Source: Vicia villosa | Taxonomy: Eukaryota; Streptophyta; Magnoliopsida; Fabales; Fabaceae | DNA length: 64,000 bases | Direction of reading: 5' to 3' | NCBI RefSeq assembly: GCF_029867415.1 | Contig: NC_081182.1 | Span: forward strand, 18,635,983-18,699,982 | Shown: positions 11,796 to 22,780 of the stretch, one piece after another | How positions within the stretch are numbered: position 1 is the first letter of the stretch | Layout of the letters: each line of letters begins with the position of its first letter | The notes under the pieces: model-generated | What the model saw: only the letters and a program-made list of their open reading frames with translations | What the model was told of the DNA's origin: nothing | Database searches by the model: none | Program-made: the position numbers and the translations under genes

Positions 11796-14700
11796 ATGAA
11801 TGAAACGGTACTGCGGGAATGGTTCAATCGAGTTGACTCGGAGAATAGTGGAAGCATAACCGCGCTCCAACTCCAGGTTATTCAATTTCCTAATTTCTCA
11901 TCGATCATGATATCATATATGATTCTAACAACCAATTAATAAATCAGTCAGCTCTAGGTAAGGGAAACCTGGAATTTTCCCTCTCAGTTGTTGAGCAGAT
12001 GATCAGGTTAGCTCCTCTAATTTCACTTCTTCTCCAATTTCATTATTCTTTTTCACCTTTTTTCTTTCATTCATTCATATACAACAACAACAGGATGTAC
12101 GATTTTGACAGGAATGGTACCATGAGTTTTCAAGGTATTTATTGTAATTTGCTTTTCATTTTATATTTATTATTACTCTCCCATCCCATCACATCCCTAT
12201 CATTCTATTTCTTCTTTCTTCCTTCCAGAATTCGTTGCTCTCAACAACTTCCTTCTTAAGGTGCTTACTACTTCCTCCCACTTATCTTTCTCCCCCCTTC
12301 AATACTCATCACCACTTGTATGTATAATGCCCCTGCAGGTTCAACATGCATTTTCTGATCTAGAAAGGTTATCTTTTCTTCTCCTCTAGTATTTCATGCT
12401 CCATTAACTTTTACTACTCTTACAAAATCAAAACATCTTCTCACTCTCTTCTTCTCACTCATGCAGGGGTCGTGGTTTCCTTCTACCTGATGATGTCTTT
12501 CAGGTATATTCAAACTATTTTTCTGCCAATCTCATCAAACTTGTTAACTAAATATACACAAAAACCTTAGACTTCCAGGAAAAGATCTAGCTATTATATC
12601 TTGCTTCTTAGACTTCGAGGAAATTAAGGAATCACTTCGAACTAATCGATGTCTACTAATATACCTTCTTATATTAAGACAGTGGACACATCATTCACTT
12701 GACATGCCTTCCAACCGCAAATTGGTCCGTGAGTACTTGTTTCCATCTTCACCCACTTAGCTCGGTTTATGAATTAGATGTGAATTAGTGTGAGCTGTAG
12801 ATGTAGAAGGAGAACCGGATGTGTATGGAACTCCCCGGGAGTAGAAAACTTTTAGAGAAGGGGAATAGTCCCTTTCATTAAAAGAAAAGGAAAGCAAGTT
12901 AGAAAAAAGTGAAAATTTAAAAGGTTTTGGGATGCCTAGTCTTGTCCTGCCGCCTTTTCTGTACTATTCTAACATTATTAAGAGGTTTTGGGAGGCATCC
13001 ATGGGTAGTGGGGAAAATGGTCATAGGGACAATGTACTTTTATAAATATTTTGCAATTAATAATTTTTAACTTTTGCTAAAAAAAAATTGTTTACAGCAT
13101 ACTATGTAATCTATTAGGTTGTAAGTTGAATTCTTCACCTATAGCTTACTTGTGTACCGTACCGAAGAGAATTATGAATTATGTGGCAATGATTAGGACA
13201 GCCCCCAATCTACATCATGTAATCCAAGGAGCTAGAATTCAGATGACTAGTGAAAAACATAACCTTTCCATGGCAGCTCTTGAGATATCACAAAAGCGCT
13301 CTAAGTATCTGCCTGCCTTTTGTACCCATCATCATTAAACAAGCGAGTTCCTAAATCCTGAGGGATACTAGCAGCTTAAACCCTCAGGCCCCTGCCTCGG
13401 TAAACAGTTCAAAATATTGCTTTTGACATAACAAAGTTGCCTTTCCAGAATAAGCAACCTCCCTGGAAGAACTTGAGTAACCTGAGGTCCGTTATGCCAA
13501 TCATAACTTGTAGATTTACCTTAACCTTTGCAAATCCCTCTAGAGATTTCCCACTCAAGATCATGTCATCTGTATCTATATATGCTGATAACACAGTAAA
13601 TGTAGTGGCATTTCTCTTGATGTGAAGGCCTGGATTTGAACTGCTTGATTATAACCAAACTGAGTAAGAAACCGCTATAAGTTCTCATTCCTTTTTTTGC
13701 TAGCCTCTCTGAGTGTCAAGAATTCTTGGCTTGATGTTTTTCTCATTATTATTTCTCGTATATATAGAGGTTACAGGGCTATATTGGTAATTACACTAAA
13801 TAATTACATTTTAATGAGAACAAGTCAATTTCTAATTTGTTTCCCTTATTCTAGAAACAAACCCTTATTCTAGGAACAAACCCTTATTCACATCCCCCCT
13901 CAAATTGATGCTGCTTGTCAATAAGCATCAATTTGCTAACAAGAAACTGATGACGTGGACGCGGAACAGCCTTGGTAAGAATATCTGCAATCTGCAACTG
14001 AGTACTGACATGAGGAAGTGATATGATTCGGTCATCATAAGCATCACGAATTGAGTGACAGTCAACTTCAATATGTTTGGTGCGTTCATGAAAAACAGGA
14101 TTCGCAACAATTTGGATGGCACTTGTATTGTCAGCATAAAGCGAAGTTGGCTCTATTTGAGGAAATCCAAGTTCAGCCAAAAGACCACGAAGCCAAATTA
14201 TTTCAGAACAAGCAGCAGACATGGCACGATACTCAGATTCAGTAGAAGATTTAGAGACTCTCGCTTGTTTCTTACTTTTCCATGAGATCAATGAAGAGCC
14301 AAGAAACATGCACCAACCAGTGACAGATCGTCGAGTATCAGGACACCCTGCCCAATCTGCATCACTATAAGCACTCAATTTAGGAGCAACTCCACTAGGA
14401 AAGAATAAACCACGATGAGAGCTTCCCTTCAAGTAACGAATTATACGACGAACTGCTGCCAAGTGAAGGTGGCGAGGAGAGTGCATGAATTGACTTACTT
14501 GTTGAACAGCAAACGATATGTCAGGGTGAGTAATAGTCAAGTAATTAAGGCTACCCACGAGTTGACGATACAATAAGGGATCATGCAACAGATCACCATC
14601 ATCACGATGATATTTAACATTAACCTCAAGCGGAGTATCCACTGGATTAGCCGATTGGAGACCAGCCATGGAAATTAAATCTGTGGCATACTTGTGTTGA

Positions 14701-17700
14701 TGGAGGAATATGCCCTTGGATGTAGAATGAACCTCAAGACCAAGAAAATAATGCAAATTACCAAGATCTTTCATATGAAACGCTACTTGTAACTGCTGTT
14801 TAAGGCTTTGAATGGAAGCATGATCAGAACCAGTAATAATCATATCATCAACATACAGAAGAAGTAGGACGATTCCAGTAGACGTTCTATGAATAAATAG
14901 AGAAGAATCATACTGACTCTGAGTAAAGGAGAACCCAAGTAGAGTGAAGCGGAATTTTTCATACCATGCTCTAGGCGCTTGTTTCAAACCGTATAAGGAG
15001 CGTTTAAGCTTGCACACACCCTTAGATGATGAAAATAAACCTTGAGGAGGAGTCATATAAATGTCTTCCGCGAGGTCACCATGAAGAAAAGCATTTTTCA
15101 CATCTAATTGATAAAGAGCCCACCCGTTAAAAGCAACTATAGAGAGTACCGTACGAACAGATGTCATTTTAGCAACCAGTGTAAATGTCTCATCATAATC
15201 AATTCCATATTCCTGCTTGTTTCCTAAGGCAACCAAGCGAGCCTTGAAACGGTTGAGGGACCCATCCGAATTCAATTTCACAGAATACACCCATTTGCAG
15301 CCAATGGGTTTGACATCAGGAGGACAAGAGACAATATCCCATGTGAAATTCTCTTGAAGAGCTTGAAGTTCCTCATTCATTGCTTTTATCCAACGTACAT
15401 CTTTAACAGCCTGTGAATAACAAGTAGGAATAGATATGCCAGAGAGCGTGGCAGTCAGAGAAGTATGTGCTGAATCATACCTGTCTGGTGAATATCTGTC
15501 TGGTGCTCGAGATATTCGAACAGAACGTCGTGGTTCAACCGTTACAGGATCAGGTGGCGGTTCAGCGTCGGGAAGGGGTGTGGGAACCTGCTGTTTGTGT
15601 TTTCTGACATATACATGACCTGGTTTATAACGCTCTATAGATTGAGGCATAATAGAGAACTTAGGAAGAGTAACAATATCATTCATGACAGGAGAAACGC
15701 ATGGAAATATAAACTGATTATCAAAAAATGTCACATTCCTAGAAATGCGAAAACGATGGTTAGTGACATCATAACACACAAATCCCTTATGCGAGTGACT
15801 ATACCCCATAAACGCACATTGAACAGACTGTGCTCCAAGCTTATGTCTTTCAAATGGAGGTAAGTGCACAAAACAAACACATCCAAAAGTATGTAAATGA
15901 TTATAACTAGGCTAAATTTTAAAAAGGCGAAAGAAGGGAGAATCAAAATCAATAACCGTAGAAGGAAGACGATTGATCAAGAATACGGCTGTGGAAAGAG
16001 CCTCAACCCAAAATCGGGATGGCACAGAAGCTTGAAGAAGTAATGTGCGTGTTACATCAAGCAAATGACGATTCTTTCGCTCTGCCATCCCGTTTTGTTG
16101 AGGGGTATTGGGACAAGACCGTTGAGACAAGATCCCTTTTTGTTGAAGGTATTCCTGAAATTCATGAGACATATACTCACCTCCCGAGTCAGATCGAAAA
16201 ATTTTAACACTTGCTTGAAATTGATTTTCAACATATGTCAAAAACTTCTGAAACATAGAAAACACTTCAGACTTAGATCTAAGAAAATATATCCAAGTAA
16301 AGCGGCTGTAATCATCAATAAATGTGACAAAATATTTATAGTGAGCATGAGATGTTGCAGGAGACATTCCCCACACATCACTATGAATCATCTCAAAACA
16401 AGTAGAAGCACGATGAGCGCCTGACGGAAAAGGGAGTATTTTACTTTTAGCCAATTTGCAAACGGCACATGAAATAGAAGTAGTACACGCATGTTTATTT
16501 CCCAACAAACCAGTTTTAAATAAATGAGACAAAACAACAGAATTCGGATGGCCCAATTTTCTATGCCAATCCTCATAAGAGTTCAAAACAGTATTACATG
16601 CAAAAGATAAATGACTAGAACTAAACTGGAGTGGAAACAATCTTCCCACTTTAGGCCCCTTCGCGATCACCTTTCCCGACACCTGCTCCTGCACAAGACA
16701 ACCAACACGAGAAAAACTAACATTACAATTGTTATCCACCAATTGACCAACCTACAATAAGTTGGAAGCAAGTCCGGGTGATACAAGCACGTCACGAAAG
16801 TTTGAGTCTATGTCACCAACATCAGTGATAGAAAGTTTATTACCATCAGCAATTTGAATTTGCTGATTACCATTATAGGAATGTACATTTTGTAAGTATT
16901 TAGAGGAACCCGTCATGTGATTGGATGCACCAGAATCAAGAAACCATGATTGAGAATTATTAGAAGACTTACCCTGAATTCCCAAGGCTGAAAGAGCAGA
17001 AAGTACCATTTGTTGAATCATTTCAGGTTGTAGAACACTACCGGTACCAGTACTAAGAGGACCAACTGCAGAGTTGGTAGTGGCATGGAATGCTTGAGTT
17101 GGACGTTGTACTGGTCGGGGAGGACGTGTGGGACAGTCAGAGATGATATGACCCTGTTGTTTGCAGTAGTTGCAAAACTTCTTACTGCAGTTGCGAGCTA
17201 CATATCCAAATTGTTTGCAAGAAAAACATTGAACTTGTCGCATATCACGACCCTTTCCTCTACTTTGAGCAGCATATGCAATTGCCACAGGTTCGGAACT
17301 AACAGCATCATGAGACATGGTTCCTTGCGTAAGTAGACGTTGTTCCTCCCTTAGAAGTTCACCGACACAAGTATCCAAAGAAGGAACAGGATTCCTATTG
17401 AGCAAAGCGCCTCTAACAATCTCGAATTCTGGACGAAGTTTCAAGAGAAATTGATCTCGCCTACTTGTGTCGTAGACCTCTTGAACAGCCGTGAGAGAGG
17501 TTTTGGGAACATTAGCATGTATAATAGCAGAGTGTTCTGTCCAGAGATTCAGAAAACCAGAATAGTATTATTGAATAGGTAGGTCACCTTGTTTGTAGTT
17601 GGCTATGTCTAGCTCCAATTGAAAACGTTTTGCCGAATTGTCCTGGTTGTAAATGCGCTTCAGATAATTCCATATTTCTTGAGCAGTTGAAAAGGAGCGC

Positions 17701-20700
17701 AAATTATTTATCATCTGAGGATCAATACTATTGAGAATCCAAGTGATGATTTGAGCATCTTGAGTTTCCCATACATCTAAAGCAGTTTTATCCGTCGGGG
17801 CCTTAGAAACACCATCTAAGTGACTCCATAATCCCTTTCCTCTAACATACATCTTGAATTGAAATTCCCAAGCCGAATAATTCTTGCCGGTGAAACGAAC
17901 ACAGAAGTTATCTCTTTCTTTTTCGGAAGCCATTGAAATTATGTTGTAATTAGATTCAACCTCACTATTGATGTATTACTATAATAATTATTATTATTAT
18001 AATAATAATAATAATTATTATTATTATAATAACAACCTGCAACCAAAAGGAACAAAGCTCGTGCAGTACCAATATATCCCAAGAACAGTACCACTCGTGA
18101 AACCGTAACAATTCCAATGTTTCAATTTGGAATTAGCGGCGGAACCAAATTATAACCACAAACCACGAACCACGAACCAAAATAAAACAAAATTATAACC
18201 ACGAAAACAAACCGGTCACGACCTAGAATCACTATTCGTGAAAGGAGGATCGCAAACAACCGAAGTAAGCCGAAGCCCTAAACCCAGAATCACGATGGCA
18301 ATCGATGCTAAACGAATTCCACGGTGAACGATCAGGAACCAGAAACGATGAACAACAAACTGAATTGATCAGGATGTTGTCACAGAACCAAGAGAGAAAA
18401 AAATCAGAACCAGAAAATCACAGGTTTGATCTACGAGGCTGATACCATGTCAAGAATTCTTGGCTTGATGTTTTTCTCATTATTATTTCTCGTATATATA
18501 GAGGTTACAGGGCTATATTGGTAATTACACTAAATAATTACATTTTAATGAGAACAAGTCAATTTCTAATTTGTTTCCCTTATTCTAGAAACAAACCCTT
18601 ATTCTAGGAACAAACCCTTATTCACACTGAGATCATAGAACGATTTCAGAAACATGCACCCTTTGTTTGCTGAAATTGTGAAGACAATCCTTCTACAATT
18701 TGGTTTTGATGAAGACAAGATTTCAATTGCAAAAGGAATGGATCAATTCATATGAAAGCATAAAGATTCAAGTATTTCAAAAAGAGTTTAAACTTCATTG
18801 ATCAAAAATATTAAGGTATATAATATACAACTCTCTTGATGCATAAACAAGTGTTCTCAAACATTCATACATGTTCCATAATATTTGCAAATCATTAGAA
18901 AATCATTCAAGCCATTAAAAATGAGTTTTTGGCATTTTTTGCATGTGGGAACCGAGTTCCAGTTTGGAGGAACCGGTTCCCAGATCCCACTGCCAAGCAT
19001 ATTTTCGTTCATCATATCCAGGAACCGAGTTCCACTTTCTGGGAACCGGTTCCCCAGTTCAAATTTTCAAATTTTTTAAACATTGCATATAGGGAACCCG
19101 GGTTCTGTTTTAAGGGAACCGGTTCCCACGTGAATTTTTTCAAAAATAGGTTAGATAGTAGGCATAGGCTTGTACAATAATTCTAACTATAGTGAAATCT
19201 CTTTCGTGTTTGAAAGGGGACTGGAGTACTCTCGGATTGTGAGGGGAACCAGTATATATCGTTGTGTTCTTTATCTTTTCGCTTTTACCGCTTTCATTAC
19301 CATTACCAAGAAAAAGATAAAAACCATCAAAAGCCTTCAAACACTTAACCAAAAATTATTAGAAGTATTCTCATAAAACCGATTAAATTTTTGAAAACCT
19401 AATTCACCCCCCCTCTTAGGCGCAATCTTATACTTACAGAAATACCCCCATAAAACCATGCAGAAAAGCAATATTAATGTATAATTGGTGAACCAACTAT
19501 TTGTTAATAGATGCAACTACGACACCATCTGCAACAGGTAAGAAAGTCTCAAATTAATACCCTCAATTTGATTATACCCTTTTGCTTTGAGTTGGAAGTC
19601 TGGCCTTAAACCTCTATTGTTCTACCTTGTAAGTCCATTTGCTTCCTATAGGTTTGACAGTAAGAGGCAAATCTACTGGAGTCCAAGTATGTTTTTCTTC
19701 TAGAGCCTTCGATTCAGCATGAATAACATGTATCCAACATTGTTATGTACATGCTTCCCATGTAGGAAGTGGGCTCTTTCTGAATTGAGTGGCAATATAT
19801 ACTTGTCATATGAAAGAGAGAGATTATTGTGCCTGATGTAGTCATTAATTGGATATGCTACTTTACTAGTAGCAGAATCGTATTGGTAAACCTAATGCAC
19901 ACGGATCTCCTTGGCTGATTTCTGCTGGAGAAATAGGTGTTGATGGTAATTTTGAGTCAATGGTTTCAGCACGAGCAGGAATATATAGATCAGGTAACAT
20001 CTCCGTATCATATTGAGTTTATGTGGAGGGTACAGGTTAGGTTACTACTCTAGATCGTTTACTTTTTTTGACAAAATGTTACCTCTTCAGCCATTTTTTA
20101 GGCTGACTATCTGAGGATTGACTAATTGTTCTAGGAGGCATGATTCATCTTCGTTTCTTAGGATTATTTTTGTAAGCACTAGTGGATTACATAGTGAATG
20201 ATCCCTCTTAGTATTAATATTTTTTGATAGTCAGTATCATAACATTGTTTTTAGAAAGTGAATATATTTAATCATAATTCTCAATTTTGAATTTTGGCGT
20301 GCTAATTATACATATACATATGTGCTGTCTCATTGTCCTATATTTTGGACATTAGCTGTGCCGCAGTGTCCATGTTCGTGTCATGTATCTTCTTAGGATA
20401 ATCTTGTGGATCCAGTAATGTGGATCTCTTTTGTCACCTCATCCATGGTTTTATTATGATAGACTCTAAATTAGAGGAAAAGAAGATTAGTGAGGTTATC
20501 TTTGGTTTCAGAAAGGACTTCTTACAGAAAAGTCCTAACTCTGGGACCCCCCCACTGCTGCAGATTGAGAACTAGGGCTTTTTCCATAAAAATCATTACT
20601 TTTCTTGATTTCTACATAGTTTCTATCACAATGTTCTCCTCTTACAACGGTGTCCTTGCTTTATTTGTTATTACCTAGATATAAGGATGTTGTTAATGAG

Positions 20701-21650
20701 AATCTTCATAACTGGTTTTATACTGCATTAGGTTCTCTCTTGCAATCCCCCGTCTTGATGAATTCCTAAATACCTTTTCAGGCCGTAGTGAAAATTGGCT
20801 TCATGCTGGATTCTCCTGCTTTTTACTCTGTCTGTGAGGTAAAGTATCTTTCGTTTTAGATGTAAAACTAAATTTATGCTGGAGAGGTTGCGTTTAACAA
20901 TCCATGGTTATTGTCAAAATCATGGCAAGGTAGTATACACAAGCATCATGATAGCTTGAATGTAGTGGTGAGACAGAGAAACCAATGTTGCACTGTGTCC
21001 GACTATGTAAATTTATTTGGCATTATTTCATTGTTTTGCCTCCTAGAGTAAACTTTCGTAGGCCATATCTATGCAACATTGCAATTTAGAAGACCATGCC
21101 AAAACATTTCTTTTGATTCTTCTCAGAGCTTTGATCAAAGTAAAAATGGGAGGTTTCGGCTGGATGACTTCATATCACTCTGTATATTCTTACAATCAGC
21201 TCGGTATGTTCACACACCATACAAAATATAACAAAGCCCCTTGTTTGAATTTTCATTTTACTTTTCAGTATAATGTTGTAATAATTCTTTATTTCTCACA
21301 GGAATTTATTTACTTCATTCGATACCGCGAAACAGGGCAGAATTACTCTCGATCTGAATCAGTTTGTCTATTGTAGTGAGTAGCGTATAATATATTTTGT
21401 ATAATTGTTAAATTCAGTGTTAGTTTGAAAATATTTCAGTGTTAGTTTGTCTATTGTAGTTTTGTAGAAACCTCTTATACAAAGTATAATTATCCACAAT
21501 CATTCAATTTTGGAGTTTTATATGAGAAGTGTTTAATTAAGTTGTTTACCTAAGAACTCATTTGGACTGCCACTTGGTATTTTCCATGTTTTACTCACTT
21601 AATCCTTATTCTCTTGTGCTTCTTTTTCAGCTGCCAATTGTAGGATATGA
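11796..21650 (+). CDS. Penta-EF-hand calcium-binding protein, ten exons, with an ~8.3-kb sixth intron
   Basis: Exons 11796-11876, 11948-12006, 12094-12134, 12229-12260, 12339-12367, 12467-12503, 20782-20838, 21127-21203, 21302-21375 and 21631-21650 join in frame into 168 aa. The first EF loop is DSENSGSITALQ (Gln at the last position). The second, DFDRNGTMSFQE, is canonical. The third, DQSKNGRFRLDD, and fourth, DTAKQGRITLDL, are increasingly degenerate. The end, NQFVYCTANCRI, is the tail of penta-EF-hand proteins, used for dimer formation in the animal members (sorcin, peflin, ALG-2). The protein lacks the long Gly/Pro-rich N-terminus of several relatives. It should be a cytosolic calcium sensor; its partner is unknown. 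Intron 6 carries a stack of Copia sequences, yet the splice sites on both sides are intact. Very short exons are a risk for hand-made borders, but every junction keeps frame. Confidence 0.9.
13714..13892 (-). repeat. 3' LTR of the intronic Copia (179 bp)
   Basis: TG...CA ends; by eye it is identical along its whole length to the partner at 18448-18626. The last codons and the stop of the polyprotein frame (13884-13886) run into it. The polypurine tract lies directly beside it at about 13893-13904. Confidence 0.95.
13884..17933 (-). pseudogene. Copia gag-pol polyprotein, one frame with three in-frame stops
   Basis: The frame starts at the ATG at 17933 (MASEKERDNFCVRF) and ends at 13884. It keeps one reading frame throughout but is broken by a TAA at 17568-17570 in gag, a TAG at 16752-16754 just after the protease region, and a TAG at 15912-15914 after integrase. 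Visible parts in order: gag with two CCHC knuckles (CFSCKQFGYVARNC, CNYCKQQGHIISDC), protease WFLDSGASNHMTG, integrase (DDYSRFTWIYFLRSKS, FRSDSGGEY), reverse transcriptase with YVDDMIITG, and RNase H (SSTESEYRAMSAA, KHIEVDCHSIRD). No frameshift or large deletion was seen. The copy cannot make a full polyprotein without reading through three stops, so it was probably moved by proteins of another copy or mutated very recently. Confidence 0.9.
17975..18032. repeat. Trinucleotide microsatellite (TTA/TAA) in the Copia leader
   Basis: Alternating blocks of ATT and AAT repeats form an AT-only, partly self-complementary tract between the primer site and the gag start. It is likely length-variable among copies. 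Confidence 0.8.
18448..18626 (-). repeat. 5' LTR of the intronic Copia (179 bp)
   Basis: The upstream LTR with respect to the minus-strand element. A TATATATAGAGG-like stretch (plus-strand view) is present in both LTRs. The primer site for initiator-Met tRNA lies directly beside it at 18436-18447. Confidence 0.95.
18677..19438 (+). mobile_element. Solo LTR (762 bp), duplication GAAAT, probably of a SIRE/Maximus-type Copia element
   Basis: The segment starts TGTGAAGACAATCC, ends CTTATACTTACA, and is flanked by GAAAT at 18672-18676 and 19439-19443. Coding homology of the surrounding old Copia relic stops exactly at both borders, which independently supports the limits. Near its right end it has AATTCACCCCCCCTCTTAGG, a phrase often seen close to the 3' end of LTRs in SIRE-type elements; the family name rests on that. 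It contains paired palindromic motifs (GGGAACCGGTTCCC-like) near 18950-19130. No internal region is left, so it is a recombination product. Confidence 0.85.
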
Positions 21651-22216
21651 TTGGACTATATGGTGACTTGTGAAGATGATTTTCAAATATTTGAAGACAA
21701 TGTTAGACCAAGTTTAAGTTGTGTTGTACCAGTATCAGATTCAAAGGACACTTTAAGCTTGCGCACTGGGTGCCAAAGATAGAGTACTTTTTCTTTTTGA
21801 TGTTGTTATTTTGTTTATGGAACTAGTTTTCACGGATAAACACAAGTATCATACAAAATTTGGTTTTATAATATTTATATAATTTAAAAGTGAAATAATA
21901 ATTTAAAAATTATAGGAAAAAAAGTATTTTTAAAAATATCTATACAAATATCTAAATAACAAAATGTGGTTATGTATATGTGTAAAATCAATTTTTATCA
22001 TTAATGCATGCATATTATATAACTAAATAATATGTATAAATTTAATAATAAATATAATCCACTATTTGTAGCATGTTGAATAAATTAAATACTTAAAATT
22101 ACATATTATATTCCACTAACAAGTATACTAATAAAATATATTTATAAATAAATATAAGGAAGAAATATACTTAAATTTAATAATAAATATAGTATTCATA
22201 AATTATATTTTTATTT

Positions 22217-22311
<95 letters not shown>

Positions 22312-22780
22312 AAAAGTTGGTGAGGGTTATTATTATTAAGAAAAATAGGTGGTGAGGGTTATTATCAAAATATGGTGAGTTATTTATTATTAAATAAGTT
22401 GTGTGAGGGTTTTAAGAAAAGGAACATATTAGTATTAAAATTTTCATTTCTATTGAAAAAGTATTATTTAAAAAAATGATTATGCAAACTTTTCAAAAAA
22501 GTTATTGCATAATCCGGTGTTCAATTCCTACTCTTGTAATTTCTAGTAAATTGTTATTTTTTAAATATGTAGTTATGCTCGCAAAATATTTAAAGGAAAT
22601 TTTAATAATAAAGAATAAAGATATTTAATCATTTCTCCTGTCATAAACAAAATTATGTTAATAATGAAGAAAATATATCTCAAAAAATTGTTTGGTTTTA
22701 TTAGTAATTATTCAAATTAATTCTAAAGGTAACTTCACTTAAAGCACATGTGTTGAGTGTATATAATCAAGCCTTACAAG
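21651..22780. other. 3' UTR of the penta-EF-hand gene, then AT-rich intergenic DNA
   Basis: The first 150-200 bases are probably 3' untranslated region. The rest is very AT-rich and includes a long GT/AT microsatellite. No coding frame or element end was recognised. Confidence 0.5.
22219..22306. repeat. Compound microsatellite (GT)n(AT)n
   Basis: About 26 GT units run from 22219 to 22270 and are followed by about 18 AT units. Such tracts vary in length between individuals and are prone to assembly error. Confidence 0.95.

Larger units (their letters stand above)
13714..18626 (-). mobile_element. Complete Copia LTR retrotransposon (4913 bp), duplication CTGAG, identical LTRs
   Basis: Two 179-bp direct repeats (13714-13892 and 18448-18626) border the element, start TGTCAAG and end TTCACA. 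CTGAG occurs directly outside both (13709-13713 and 18627-18631). By eye the two LTRs are identical, which argues for a recent insertion. On the minus strand the right LTR is followed at once by TGGTATCAGCC, a match to the initiator-Met tRNA primer site. A purine tract (TTGAGGGGGGAT) precedes the left LTR. The domain order gag, protease, integrase, reverse transcriptase, RNase H is that of Copia. It inserted into the older Copia relic within the penta-EF-hand intron, in antisense to that gene. Confidence 0.95.
13080..20150 (-). pseudogene. Old Copia reverse transcriptase/RNase H relic, split by two later insertions
   Basis: On the minus strand three pieces follow one another. 20150-19439 has the linker and N-terminal reverse transcriptase (ALEEKHTWTPVDLPLTVKPI, then FETFLPVA and AFLHGF). 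18676-18627 reads GCMFLKSFYDL. 13713-13080 continues with REASKKRNENL, the remains of the YVDD region, and YLKSCHGKVMFFTSHLNS from the RNase H connection. Many stops and frameshifts run through it, and a block between reverse transcriptase and RNase H appears lost. The pieces are separated by the solo LTR at 18677-19438 and the complete Copia at 13714-18626. The outer ends were not found. It lies antisense in intron 6 of the penta-EF-hand gene. Confidence 0.75.
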
